DNA from: Anaerolineae bacterium
GTDB lineage: Bacteria > Chloroflexota > Anaerolineae > UBA4142 > SHND01
Assembly: GCA_021463195.1 (NCBI GenBank)
Contig: JAJTXZ010000008.1
Span: 1 to 64,000, forward strand
DNA: 64,000 bases
Reading direction: 5' to 3'
Both the position numbers and the translations under genes were made by a program. The notes under the pieces are model-generated. The model worked only from the letters and a program-made list of their open reading frames with translations. It made no database searches and was not told where the DNA came from. Below, one piece after another: positions 1 through 7,480 of the stretch; within the stretch, counting starts at the first letter, position 1, and every line of letters starts with the position of its first letter.

Positions 1-2
1 AT

Positions 3-260
3 TTGATTTGCGGCGACAATAGTGACTCCTACTTGGTTGGGATAGGTGTGTTTGGCAACCCCTATTCTACCAAGTAGGAATATTCAAATGCGCTCTAAGC
101 GGTGAGCGGCGTACCGTTGACAGACGCAAACAATTATGCGTCGCCTCTACTACGGCACGCCACGGGCATCAACATCAAGAAGGAAAAATATGGAAACATG
201 AATTACCTCAGAAAAATTCAGATGGAGATTGAGAACAGCAAAGAGCTGATAGCCACGTAA
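3..260 (+). pseudogene. Possible decayed gene fragment at window edge
   Basis: One plus-strand frame reads through from base 3 with only two in-frame stops (75-77 and 96-98) and then stays open for about 50 codons to a TAA near 260. The last stretch (from a GTG at 102) has an ordinary mixed composition ending in IQMEIENSKELIAT. This could be the 3' end of a decayed gene that began outside the window, or chance. No family was recognised. Confidence 0.2.
29..77. repeat. Imperfect inverted repeat
   Basis: The arms CTACTTGGT (29-37) and ACCAAGTAG (69-77) are exact inverted copies, and the pairing continues imperfectly inward (TGGGATAGG against CCCCTATTCT). No U-run follows, so it is not a convincing intrinsic terminator. 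Confidence 0.35.
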
Positions 261-612
261 CTATTTTTTCGCTGACTCTGCTTTTACCGCTTGGATGAAG
301 GCATTCGGTGAGATCTTATCAGTAAACTTGATAGGAGTGTGTGCTCGATCTGGAAATGTGACAACATCTCCCTCAATGTTGAGGGACCACCAGGATCCGT
401 GTGTACCCCAAGTCCCATCGGGGTTCCGATGTATTCCATAGAGTTTCTGGTCTCCTATTTCGTAATATGGTGGATCCCAGTATGTTTCCGCTCTTGTGCT
501 GTAAAGCCCGCCATGCCTGATTGAAACCGCACTCGGAAGTGGGATTTCATGTGGATTCGCAATCACTTGAACGATTTCAAGGTCAAAGTAACTAAACGGA
601 TGTAAAGGCATC
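261..612 (-). pseudogene. 3' part of a gene split by the IS element
   Basis: This minus-strand segment encodes about 116 residues beginning MPLHPFSYFDLEIVQVI and ending VKAESAKK. An upstream extension of the same frame (MIFVSSFRGTVQ) is read from the IS end and is artefactual. If the IS at 613-1870 and one copy of the ATC duplication are removed, the frame joins exactly to the fragment at 1871-2175 through a rebuilt ATG codon. The restored protein would be about 217 residues. Its internal pattern (VIVIGRISRF, then FDLEIVQVI) resembles secreted bacterial proteins of unknown function, but no family is certain. The base composition is less GC-rich than most of the window. As it stands the gene is broken. 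Confidence 0.75.
610..612. repeat. Target site duplication, left copy (ATC)
   Basis: ATC directly abuts the left IS end that begins TGTACTGTACCCC at 613. The matching copy is at 1871-1873. A 3-bp duplication fits the IS3 family. Confidence 0.75.
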
Positions 613-643
613 TGTACTGTACCCCTGAAACTGGACACAAAAA

Positions 644-1576
644 TCATGTTTTTTGTATGACGGTTAGGTTTAAATTATTCGCGCGCGCGCGATATTTATT
701 TTCATACTCGGCAGGCGTAAGATAGCCCAGCGCAGAGTGAATGCGCTTGTGCTGATAGACCTCGTCGAGAAACTTGCCAATGCGTTTGCGCGCGTCGTGG
801 TAATCGCGATACTCGGAAAGATTCACCTCCTCTTCTTTGATCGTTCGCATCAGACGTTCTGCATGAGCATTTTGGGTCGCCTCACCGACTTCCGCCATGC
901 TGATTTGAACGTGCTGCGCTTCGAGGACTTGGACATATTTGGGCGAAGCATATTGCACGCCTTGATCCGAATGATGAATTTCGGGACAACCCGTCGTGAG
1001 CGCGCGCTGCAACGCGTTGAGGGTGAGGACTTGTTCCAACGAACGCCCCACTTCCCAGCCCCGAATGCTACGCGTGTACAAGTCCATGATTACGGCGAGA
1101 TAGACATCTTCGTGCGCCAGATGAATATAGGTGATGTCACACACCCAGACTTGATCCGGGCGCACAAGGTCCAAGTCCGTAAGCAAATTCGGATAGCGCG
1201 GAAATTCATGTCGACTTTGCGTGGTTTTACGCTTTTTACGCCTTTTTTTGCGGCTGAGCCCCATTTCGCGCATCACGCGCGCTACGCGTTTATGATTTAT
1301 CTTGATTTTGTAATCGCGCCGCACTTGGGCGGTCACGCGGCGCACCCCATATGTTGGATACGTTCCGGTCACCGTGCGAATTTGCTCTTGCAACCTTGCG
1401 TCCGCCGTGGCACGCGCGCGATAATATTTCGTGCTGCGCCGCAAGTCCAGCACCTTGCAAAGCCGTTGGACGGGAATCTGGGTTGCCAAGCGGCTCACGA
1501 GCGCCCGTTTCTGCGTAACGCTGAGGGCAAGAGCCGCGAGACTTTTTTTGAAGCTTCGAGATCCAACGTCAAGCAC
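644..1576 (-). CDS. IS3-family transposase OrfB (DDE integrase domain)
   Basis: The 310-residue product is the catalytic half of an IS3-type transposase. An HTH_21-like region lies around residues 60-115 (TYPTYGVRRVTAQVRR, then the basic RKKRRKKRK). An rve integrase core follows with the expected triad: D147 in WVCDITYI, D204 in HHSDQGVQYAS and E240 in NAHAERLMRTIK. The D-to-E spacing of 35 residues is typical. It overlaps orfA (1495-1803) by about 80 bases and is in the -1 frame relative to it. It is therefore probably made mainly as an OrfAB fusion after frameshifting at the A-run near 1543-1549, rather than from its own start. Confidence 0.95.
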   Translation of the reverse strand: MLDVGSRSFKKSLAALALSVTQKRALVSRLATQIPVQRLCKVLDLRRSTKYYRARATADARLQEQIRTVTGTYPTYGVRRVTAQVRRDYKIKINHKRVARVMREMGLSRKKRRKKRKTTQSRHEFPRYPNLLTDLDLVRPDQVWVCDITYIHLAHEDVYLAVIMDLYTRSIRGWEVGRSLEQVLTLNALQRALTTGCPEIHHSDQGVQYASPKYVQVLEAQHVQISMAEVGEATQNAHAERLMRTIKEEEVNLSEYRDYHDARKRIGKFLDEVYQHKRIHSALGYLTPAEYENKYRARANNLNLTVIQKT

Positions 1577-1803
1577 CCGACATGCCGTTCGAGTTCGGCG
1601 ACGCGCGCGGCGAGGAGTTCACTTTCCGCCTCGCGCTGAAAGACCAACGCGGCATGGGTGATGAATTCGGTTTTCCATTCCGAAAGTTGTTGGGGCTGCA
1701 ATAAATATTCGCGACAGATTTCTGCCGGGGTGAATTTACCCGTGAGCGCGTCCAAGACGCGCTCCGCTTTGAACTCGGCGGTGAAGGTTCGTCGTTTCTT
1801 CAT
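1495..1803 (-). CDS. IS3-family transposase OrfA (HTH)
   Basis: This is the small DNA-binding protein of the IS, about 102 residues, starting MKKRRTFTAEFKAERVLDAL at 1803. The N-terminal segment is a transposase_8/HTH type (FTPAEICREYLLQPQQLSEWK as the recognition region). A leucine-rich helix follows (AARVAELERHVGCLTLDLE) that probably mediates dimerisation. The frame is open upstream into the interrupted host gene, but the start inside the IS is the meaningful one. The seven-A run within KKV near the 3' end is the frameshift site that gives OrfAB. Confidence 0.88.
   Translation of the reverse strand: MKKRRTFTAEFKAERVLDALTGKFTPAEICREYLLQPQQLSEWKTEFITHAALVFQREAESELLAARVAELERHVGCLTLDLEASKKVSRLLPSALRRNGRS
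1543..1549 (-). promoter_or_regulatory. Programmed -1 frameshift slippery site
   Basis: On the minus strand the overlap of orfA and orfB contains TTC AAAAAAA GTC. OrfA reads TCA AAA AAA GTC and orfB reads TTC AAA AAA AGT, so a -1 slip on the A-run moves ribosomes from orfA into orfB. This is the standard arrangement in IS3 elements. Confidence 0.7.
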
Positions 1804-1870
1804 GTGTGCTGTACTCCTTGACTGGATTATATTCATTATCCAGTCTGTCCAGATTTCGGGGTACAGTACA

Positions 1871-1873
1871 ATC
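1871..1873. repeat. Target site duplication, right copy (ATC)
   Basis: This is the second ATC, directly adjoining the right IS end (TACAGTACA, 1862-1870). It matches 610-612. Confidence 0.75.
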
Positions 1874-2175
1874 TTTGGCACATTACGATTGTCTTGGATG
1901 TCTGTGGACCAATAAGGACCTTCAAATCCTTCTTTTGTAAAACGTGAGATGCGACCAATTACTATTACTTCTGATTTCTGTACAAATTCCTCTAAACTTT
2001 GCGGCGGTCCCTGCATGAGTGCAATTGAATTTTGTGGCTTAACCACGGAATTTGGCGCGACACGATTGGTTTCTATAGTCATTGATTTAACAATTTTAGC
2101 GGCGAAAATTCCTAAAATAGCTGTGGCGCCGAAAATGATTATGCTGAGAATATGCTTTGAGGTAATTTTTCGCAT
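1871..2175 (-). pseudogene. 5' part of the gene split by the IS element
   Basis: This fragment encodes 101 residues from ATG at 2175 (MRKITSKHILSIIIFGATAI), preceded by a weak GGA ribosome site. Residues 8-29 are a hydrophobic anchor or uncleaved signal. The remainder is probably extracytoplasmic and contains EEFVQKSEVIVIGRISRF. The frame then runs into the IS. Its continuation lies at 261-612 and rejoins exactly in frame. The intact ancestral product would be an anchored or secreted protein of about 217 residues and unknown function. A longer reading from TTG at 2199 is possible but less likely. Confidence 0.75.
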
Positions 2176-2302
2176 TTTATTTCCATTCAACTTCGGCAAA
2201 TTGTCGTAATCCTATGTACGTTGGGAGAATTGTACAACTATCCGTGACTCTTCAGATATAACCCACTTGGAAACGTGTAATCTAGTTTGAACGTTTTAAC
2301 GC

Positions 2303-2899
2303 CTAGTACCAAACATTAATGTCCGCTTTGTCATGGGCTTTGAGCTTGACCGGCAACTGTGGGCAACTGGACAGCATAACACTCAGTATTGAACAGTCCG
2401 GTAGGTGGTTGAGCCCGAAAGAATGTCCTGCCTCGTGTTTAGTACTCCATCTAACCGGCGAAACCACTCCATAGTAGTTATTGAAATAAATATATCCAAA
2501 ATCGACCCTATGATTGCTCGTATTGCAGTAACCTGTCGAGTTGTATGGGGGAGCAAAAACATGGCATGGGTTGCTATGGCTGTAATTGAATGACAGCCCT
2601 GCAAAAGTACCCGGTTCTCCTCCATAGTAAGCCTCTATGAAAATCACAGTCCCACAATCCCCATTGTATGGGCATTGCGTAACCGACAAATCCGTTTGAT
2701 TATTATACTGTTGGGCGGCATGAGCTACGCCATCAGCATAATTTGCCGTTCTATCCTCGAACACGATGGGAGCACTCGGAAACTCCCATCTGTAACCATT
2801 ATCATGTGCACTAACTGTCTGTTGTCCAAAGAGAGTTAGAACAAATGATGCCGCAAAGATAATGAAGCAAAGCTTTATTTGAACCCCAGTTGGTGAAAT
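2303..2899 (-). CDS. Secreted matrixin-like zinc metalloprotease, start codon missing
   Basis: The C-terminal part carries the full metzincin zinc-binding motif HEAGHSFGLNH (about 2405-2437), three zinc histidines plus the catalytic glutamate. A methionine-turn candidate (SVMLSSC) follows 10 residues later. The first GTG in frame (2764) would give only 153 residues, but the frame stays open upstream to about 2899. That upstream part reads as a good signal peptide: IKLCFIIFAASFVLTLFG, then QQTVSA, then the mature region. No ATG, GTG or TTG precedes this signal, only ATT (2899) and ATA (2878). The gene may therefore use a rare start, or have lost its start by a small mutation, or contain a sequencing error. 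Several cysteines suggest an extracellular enzyme. It is probably a single-domain peptidase of the M10/M12-like metzincin group; the substrate is unknown. Confidence 0.7.
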   Translation of the reverse strand: MSPTGVQIKLCFIIFAASFVLTLFGQQTVSAHDNGYRWEFPSAPIVFEDRTANYADGVAHAAQQYNNQTDLSVTQCPYNGDCGTVIFIEAYYGGEPGTFAGLSFNYSHSNPCHVFAPPYNSTGYCNTSNHRVDFGYIYFNNYYGVVSPVRWSTKHEAGHSFGLNHLPDCSILSVMLSSCPQLPVKLKAHDKADINVWY

Positions 2900-3052
2900 T
2901 CAAAAATGTGGTGCAAGATGCGTTCCAATCACAGACAAACCCGCATTAAGTGGGGCATGCAACGCACTCAATCTGTCATCTGACAGTCTGCGTGGGGAAT
3001 TTTCAAATCATCACCAAAGATTGAAGAGTCACGCGCGCCGCCGCAAACACAG
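2900..3052. other. Intergenic, nothing recognised
   Basis: No convincing reading frame is seen. A small stem (CTGTCATCTGACAG near 2977-2990) is the only structure noted. This marks the boundary between the lower-GCGC left patch and the GCGC-rich remainder of the window. Confidence 0.4.
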
Positions 3053-3172
3053 CTACTGCAAAGTCGCGAGCGTGTCCCACGCGTCATTGCGAATCGTCTT
3101 GCGCCCAATGCAATTCATCGGCGCAATCTCATTCAACTCATCAACTTGACCAAGACGGGCGCGATCCGCCAT
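3053..3172 (-). CDS. Possible 39-residue small protein
   Basis: An ATG at 3172, preceded by AAAGAGCGA, opens a 39-codon frame ending in TAG at 3053. The product begins MADRARLGQVDELNEIAP, ends NDAWDTLATLQ and has a balanced, protein-like composition. It lies 32 bases downstream of the alpha/beta hydrolase gene on the same strand, so it could be the last cistron of that unit. It may instead be the surviving end of an older gene. No family was recognised. Confidence 0.3.
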   Translation of the reverse strand: MADRARLGQVDELNEIAPMNCIGRKTIRNDAWDTLATLQ

Positions 3173-3204
3173 TCGCTCTTTGTGGCGTCAAAAGCGCGCG
3201 CGCG

Positions 3205-4047
3205 TCACGCGGATTCCGCCGTTGTCGTCAAGATAAACTCGCGCACCAAAGCGTTGAATTCCGCGGCATGTTCGATTTGCGGCGCGTGTCCGCATTCATC
3301 AAAGACATGCGTTTGCGCGTGCGGAATTTCTCGCTGCGCGACCGCCAGCTGTCGCAGCGGCACCACACGATCCTGTTTTCCCCAAAGCAAGAGTGTCGGC
3401 GCGTGAATCCGATGCGCTTGATCGCGCACCTCGCGCAACATCGTGTCGCGCAAACCGCGCAAATCTACGCCGACGCGCAGCACGCGATGATAAGATTCAA
3501 ACAAACCCGGCTCGGCATTCAGCGCCTCCATCGCCTCAATCAGCGCGGGTGGCACGCGGTCCGGATTGTAAAACAATTGCCGCAAAGCGAAACGCCGCGC
3601 GCGCGGCGGCAGTTTCCCGCGCGGACGCAAATCTATCAACGTCCGCAAACGCAGCCACCAGACCAACTCGCGCCCAAAGCCGGCAGGGTCAGCCAAGATT
3701 AAACGCTCCACGCGTTCCGGCGCCGTAATTGTCATCTGCGTCGCAATCGCGCCGCCCATCGAATTGCCGACCAATGTCGCGCGCGGAATATTTAACGTGT
3801 CCATAAACGCCGCGACGAACGCGGTAAAATCGGCGTGCGATGGCGCGTGTTTCGGTTTCGCGCTCTTGCCAAAATAAAGCACGTCGGGCGCAAATACACG
3901 GAACATTTTCCCCAACGCTTCAAGATTCAAACTCCACGAATCAAGCGATGCGCCCAAGCCGTGCAACAGAATGAGCGCCGGCCCTTGCTCGCCCGCGCGC
4001 GCATAACGCGTCCGCCAGCCGTTCACATCCAAATAATTTTCGTTCAT
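3205..4047 (-). CDS. Alpha/beta hydrolase
   Basis: A 280-residue cytoplasmic hydrolase of the alpha/beta fold. The oxyanion motif HGLGAS is at residues 29-34. The nucleophile elbow GNSMGG places Ser96. The acid is probably Asp226 in LWGKQDRVVP and the base His254 in CGHAPQIEH. The cap region (residues 125-200) is rich in Arg and Leu. The order and spacing match the MhpC/haloperoxidase-like branch that cleaves C-C or ester bonds. The substrate cannot be told from sequence. It is followed on the same strand by a possible 39-residue frame and preceded by a macro-domain gene. Confidence 0.9.
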   Translation of the reverse strand: MNENYLDVNGWRTRYARAGEQGPALILLHGLGASLDSWSLNLEALGKMFRVFAPDVLYFGKSAKPKHAPSHADFTAFVAAFMDTLNIPRATLVGNSMGGAIATQMTITAPERVERLILADPAGFGRELVWWLRLRTLIDLRPRGKLPPRARRFALRQLFYNPDRVPPALIEAMEALNAEPGLFESYHRVLRVGVDLRGLRDTMLREVRDQAHRIHAPTLLLWGKQDRVVPLRQLAVAQREIPHAQTHVFDECGHAPQIEHAAEFNALVREFILTTTAESA

Positions 4048-4080
4048 ACATCAAACTACGACGCGCCACCCTCAAATGTT

Positions 4081-4629
4081 TCAATTCTCTGCCGACATGG
4101 CAAAAAATTCCCGCATACTATTTTCATGCGTCTGCAGCGCGCGCGCGTCATACAATACCATGCGAACCAGTTGCGGCGTATCGTGTCGCGTCAAAAAATC
4201 GCGTATCGTCGCGAACGCCACGCGCGCGGCATCCGCCATCGGATACCCATACACGCCAGTCGAAATCGCGGGAAACGCGAGACTGCGCCAAGCATGCGCG
4301 TTGGCGATTTCCAATGCGCGCCGATAACACGCCGCCAATAATTCCGCCTCGCCCTGCGTGCCATCGCGATACACCGGACCCACCGCGTGAATAATATAAC
4401 GCGCGGGCAAATTATAACCGCGCGTGATTTTAGCGTCGCCCGTCGCGCAGCCGCCGAGCGTCCGACATTCTGCCAACAGCTGCGGTCCCGCCGCGCGATG
4501 AATCGCTCCGTCCACGCCGCCGCCGCCCAACAGCGACGAATTCGCCGCGTTCACAATCGCGTCTGTGTCTTGTTTCGTGATATCGCCTTGCGCGAGTTCG
4601 AGGACCGCGTTCTGGATTTTGATTTGCAT
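4081..4629 (-). CDS. Macro-domain protein (O-acetyl-ADP-ribose deacetylase-like)
   Basis: This single-domain macro protein of about 182 residues probably binds or hydrolyses ADP-ribose derivatives. Typical motifs are [20 protein letters not shown], then the glycine-rich loop [14 protein letters not shown], and [13 protein letters not shown] in the C-terminal half, which forms the phosphate-binding loop. The set matches the MacroD/YmdB class of O-acetyl-ADP-ribose deacetylases. I prefer the ATG at 4629 ([17 protein letters not shown]) over a GTG at 4659, because the conserved domain starts there. No good Shine-Dalgarno site precedes either. Confidence 0.9.
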   Translation of the reverse strand: MQIKIQNAVLELAQGDITKQDTDAIVNAANSSLLGGGGVDGAIHRAAGPQLLAECRTLGGCATGDAKITRGYNLPARYIIHAVGPVYRDGTQGEAELLAACYRRALEIANAHAWRSLAFPAISTGVYGYPMADAARVAFATIRDFLTRHDTPQLVRMVLYDARALQTHENSMREFFAMSAEN

Positions 4630-4690
4630 AGCGAGTCTGTAAATAAATAAACGGATCACTGGTGATTACTCACATCTCGAAAACGTAGCG

Positions 4691-4738
4691 AATTTCCAGA
4701 CCCCAAGGGTTTTCAAAAACTCTTGGGGTCTGGAAATT
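4691..4738. terminator. Perfect inverted repeat, PAL-A family copy 1
   Basis: The arms AATTTCCAGACCCCAAG (4691-4707) and CTTGGGGTCTGGAAATT (4722-4738) are perfectly complementary over 17 bp, and the loop (GGTTTTCAAAAACT) extends the stem. It sits downstream of the RpiB-family gene on the minus strand and may stop transcription. The core AGACCCCAAGGGTTTT recurs at 12629-12694 and, as a variant, at 15535-15568, so it is a dispersed palindrome family. Confidence 0.7.
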
Positions 4739-4771
4739 CAGGTAATCGCCAGACGGATAAATCTTGACTAT

Positions 4772-5242
4772 CTATTTCCCCGCGTACTTGAATTCGATTT
4801 CTCTCACTTGCGCCACCGCCAACACATCGTCGGGGTCGGTTCCCAACGGCGTGCTGAACCACGCCTCAAGAATTTCGCGCGCCACAATCTCGGTTGTCGC
4901 GCGCAGACTCAAACACAACACATTCGCGCGATTCCACAAACGCGCGCCGCGCGCCGTTTCCGCGTCGTGACACAATGCCGCGCGAATGTCCGGAATTTTG
5001 TTGGCGGCAAGCGCGACTCCCGTGCCGGTCCAACAAAATAAAATGCCTTCGTCCGCGCGGTTGGCGACAATCGCTTCTGCCACCGCTTGCGCCACCTGAA
5101 CCCAATTCAGCGCGTCGCTTTTGTTTTCATTCTCCGCGCGCAGCGGCCCAAACAATTCGACCGCATGGCCGCGCTTTTCCAATTCCATAACCACACGGTC
5201 GGTCAAATAGGTCTTGGCGTCAGAGCCCACAGCCAATTTCAT
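4772..5242 (-). CDS. rpiB: RpiB/LacA/LacB-family sugar-phosphate isomerase
   Basis: A 156-residue protein of the RpiB family, which interconverts ribose 5-phosphate and ribulose 5-phosphate in the pentose phosphate pathway. The family signature is clear: GILFCWTGTGVALAANK contains the catalytic cysteine (Cys70) and the anion-hole GTG. It is followed by IRAALCHDAETARGARLWNRANVL. The start KLAVGSDAKTYLTDRVV matches the usual N-terminus. A good ribosome site (AGAGGTG) lies 7 bases before the ATG at 5242. The usual CGTG is CWTG here, so activity on a related sugar phosphate is possible. It is transcribed divergently from the DUF1893 gene. Confidence 0.88.
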   Translation of the reverse strand: MKLAVGSDAKTYLTDRVVMELEKRGHAVELFGPLRAENENKSDALNWVQVAQAVAEAIVANRADEGILFCWTGTGVALAANKIPDIRAALCHDAETARGARLWNRANVLCLSLRATTEIVAREILEAWFSTPLGTDPDDVLAVAQVREIEFKYAGK

Positions 5243-5301
5243 GCGTCACCTCTTGCGTCCATTATAGCGCCGCGCCGCGTTTTGCGTTTGAAATTCTTGC
5301 A

Positions 5302-5316
5302 TGATACACTTATAGT
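5302..5316 (+). promoter_or_regulatory. Candidate promoter, probably leaderless
   Basis: An extended -10 box (TGATACACT, 5302-5310) ends seven bases before the ATG at 5317, so the transcript may begin at or next to the start codon. No ribosome-binding site is present. An alternative TTGAAA-17-TATAGT pair would start inside the gene. Confidence 0.4.
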
Positions 5317-5757
5317 ATGACAGATGGCGAGCGCGCGCTAGAAATCTTGGAGAGCGAGTCTCTCGCGTTTGTATTGGTTAAAAAGGGGAACGTCATCGCC
5401 AGCGGTTCCCGCGCGGGAATCAGCGAACTATTGGAGACGATCAAGCAATCGCCGGACGCGGCGCGCGGCGCAAGTTTAGCGGACAAATTCGTCGGCAAAG
5501 CCGTCGCCATGCTTGCGGCGCACGCGGGGATTGTGGAAATTTATGCGTCAATAGGCAGCGAAACCGCTGTCGCCGTTTTAGAAAAACACAACATTCCTTT
5601 TTATCCTGCGCGTCGCGTGCCCTTTATTCACAACAAATACAATAGCGGCATGTGTCCGCTAGAACGTTTAATCTTGCCGCTCGACGATCCCGCCGTCGCC
5701 GCGCAAACGCTAGAAATATTTATCGCGCAACGCCGCGTATCAATGCCCACGCTCTAA
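5317..5757 (+). CDS. DUF1893 family protein
   Basis: This 146-residue protein resembles the DUF1893 family (TM1506-like), which has a cytidine-deaminase-like fold but no assigned reaction. Recognisable segments are LAFVLVKKGNVIASGSRAGISELL near the N-terminus, the central SLADKFVGKAVAMLAAHAG, and NSGMCPLERLILPL near the C-terminus, which is the conserved cysteine-containing segment. Length and order match the family. It stands alone, with no ribosome-binding site and a promoter that suggests leaderless translation. Confidence 0.8.
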   Translation: MTDGERALEILESESLAFVLVKKGNVIASGSRAGISELLETIKQSPDAARGASLADKFVGKAVAMLAAHAGIVEIYASIGSETAVAVLEKHNIPFYPARRVPFIHNKYNSGMCPLERLILPLDDPAVAAQTLEIFIAQRRVSMPTL

Positions 5758-5831
5758 AATAGATTTCAACGTTTGACGCAATACCGCGACAAAAAATCAT
5801 CCCGCGCGCTATAACGCGCGCGGCGCAAGCA

Positions 5832-7364
5832 ATGCAAGCTATGATAAAACAATTATTTAGCATCGGAATTTTCGGCGCGTTGATCATTGCGCTCATTTCA
5901 TTTAATTCGCCAATGCCCGCCAAACTATTGGCGCAAGGCGCGCCAACCGCGCGCGCGACGCGCGTACGTCAACCCAAAAGCACGGTCACGCCTGAACCCG
6001 CCGCGACCTCACAGCCGCAAGAATCGGACGACGCGGCGGACGCCGAAGCGGACGCGGAACTCGCGCCTGTCGCGCCGGGCGCCATGACTTCGCAAATCTT
6101 GATATTCAATCCCGACCCCTCGGGCAGCGCGACAGCGCAGCTTGATATTTATGACAGCGCGGGCGTGGTCGCGTACACGACGACGGAATTCATCAGCTCG
6201 AATGGCGCGAAACTCATCACCTTGCCCAATACACTCGGTTCCAATTTTCAAGGCAGCGCGGTCATTTCATCCGACAAAAATATCCAAGCCATCGCGCTCG
6301 CGGCGAACAAGAATAAAAATTCGCGCGACGCGTACGAAAGCGCGAGCGCGCCCGCGCCCAAGCTAGTGATTCCGTTCGCGCGGCATTTGATGGATAATAC
6401 GCAAAACAGCATTCTGGCAATCTACAACGCGACCGGCGCGAATGCCGATGTGACAATCACCTTTTATAACGCCGACGGTTCGCAAGCGCATCAACAAACA
6501 ACTTCCCTCGCCGCGCATCAGCCATTCTATCTCAACACCAACGCAATTTTTCCCAGTGCGACCTTTACGGGCAGCGTCACGCTAGACGCGACGCAAAATA
6601 TTGTCGCGGCGCTGCAAACGCGCTATGTCCGAGACACCGCCGCCGTACGCGCGCTGGCGATGGATGAGCTAGACACGCTGGTGTACCTGAATCAAGTGGA
6701 GCGCAAAAGCAACGCCAAGGGCGTCGCGCAAAATTGGTCCGAAATTTTCGCGCGCAACAATGGCGCGAACGCGGCAGATATTACCATTGAATTTTTCTCG
6801 ACGGCTGGCGCGTCGCTCGGCATTCACACCGCCAGCGGAGTCCCCGCGAACGGCAGCGCGCAATTTCTATTGAATGATGCGGCGTTCAATTTTCTCGGCG
6901 CCGGTTTTATCGGTTGGGCAAAAATCACCGCGAGCGAACCGCTCGGCGTCAGCGCGTTGAGCGTCAGCGCCAAAGCCAAGCGCTTGACCGGCGCGGATGG
7001 TCTGCCGAATGCGCAACTGAACTCGCGGTATGTGTGCGGCGACACTGCGCGCTCCGCCACTGAAAACAGTCAGCTCACATTGTTGAATACCGAAGCGCGC
7101 AACGCCAAAGTGATTGTGCGCCTCTTTGACCCGAACACGGGCGCGAAATTGGCGCAGACGCGCGTCAAGCTCGCGCCGCATGCGACGACCACTGTAAAAT
7201 TTTCCGACAGTTTATTCGCCGCCGTCGGAACGAATTTTCACGGCATCGCAATCGTCCAAACGCGCGGCGCGACTCCGCCCAAAATTAGCGCGTCAGTCAG
7301 CAATCCCTACGGCAGCAATAAATTGACCGGCACAACCGGATATCTTTGCGCGCCCATTCCGTAA
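5832..7364 (+). CDS. Secreted or anchored surface protein of unknown function
   Basis: The 510-residue product has an N-terminal hydrophobic segment (LFSIGIFGALIIALISF) that serves as signal peptide or anchor. A proline/threonine/alanine linker with acidic residues follows (residues 30-85). The rest consists of about four similar beta-rich modules of some 100 residues. Recurring features are a hydrophobic strand near ILIFNPD/LAIYNAT/EIFARNN/LTLLNTE, an aliphatic pair such as VTITFYN, and LITLPNT-type turns. These suggest tandem Ig- or fibronectin-like domains exposed outside the cell. ATG codons at 5832 and 5841 are both possible starts. A terminator follows at 7384-7422. No enzyme motif is seen. 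Confidence 0.75.
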   Translation: MQAMIKQLFSIGIFGALIIALISFNSPMPAKLLAQGAPTARATRVRQPKSTVTPEPAATSQPQESDDAADAEADAELAPVAPGAMTSQILIFNPDPSGSATAQLDIYDSAGVVAYTTTEFISSNGAKLITLPNTLGSNFQGSAVISSDKNIQAIALAANKNKNSRDAYESASAPAPKLVIPFARHLMDNTQNSILAIYNATGANADVTITFYNADGSQAHQQTTSLAAHQPFYLNTNAIFPSATFTGSVTLDATQNIVAALQTRYVRDTAAVRALAMDELDTLVYLNQVERKSNAKGVAQNWSEIFARNNGANAADITIEFFSTAGASLGIHTASGVPANGSAQFLLNDAAFNFLGAGFIGWAKITASEPLGVSALSVSAKAKRLTGADGLPNAQLNSRYVCGDTARSATENSQLTLLNTEARNAKVIVRLFDPNTGAKLAQTRVKLAPHATTTVKFSDSLFAAVGTNFHGIAIVQTRGATPPKISASVSNPYGSNKLTGTTGYLCAPIP

Positions 7365-7383
7365 AGACGCTCGAACCGAATGA

Positions 7384-7422
7384 AAACGCGCAAGGCCTTT
7401 CAGCCCGGCGCGTTTTTTTATT
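7384..7422 (+). terminator. Intrinsic terminator
   Basis: AACGCGC is followed by a short loop region and then GGCGCGTTTTTTTA, giving a GC stem and a U-run directly downstream of the surface-protein gene. Confidence 0.6.
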
Positions 7423-7462
7423 TGCGCAGCTTGCAAAATACGACGCGATTTATTTTATATTT

Positions 7463-7472
7463 GTGCTACAAT
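7463..7472 (+). promoter_or_regulatory. Extended -10 promoter for trmD
   Basis: GTGCTACAAT (7463-7472) contains a TACAAT -10 preceded by TGTGC. The distance to the ATG at 7481 is only 8 bases and there is no ribosome-binding site, so the mRNA is probably leaderless. A nearly identical motif (TGTGATACAAT) lies before the paaN-like gene at 33321-33331. Confidence 0.45.
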
Positions 7473-7480
7473 AACGCGCG

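Larger units (their letters stand above)
613..1870 (-). mobile_element. IS3-family insertion sequence, 1258 bp
   Basis: The element is bounded by terminal inverted repeats. The left end reads TGTACTGTACCCCTGAAAC and then CTGGACA; the right end, read inward on the other strand, is TGTACTGTACCCCGAAATC and then TGGACA. ATC is duplicated on both flanks. Two overlapping minus-strand reading frames, orfA (HTH) and orfB (DDE), are linked by a seven-A slippery run, as in IS3 elements. Both frames are intact, so the copy may be functional and recent. It splits one host gene (261-612 plus 1871-2175). Confidence 0.93.
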
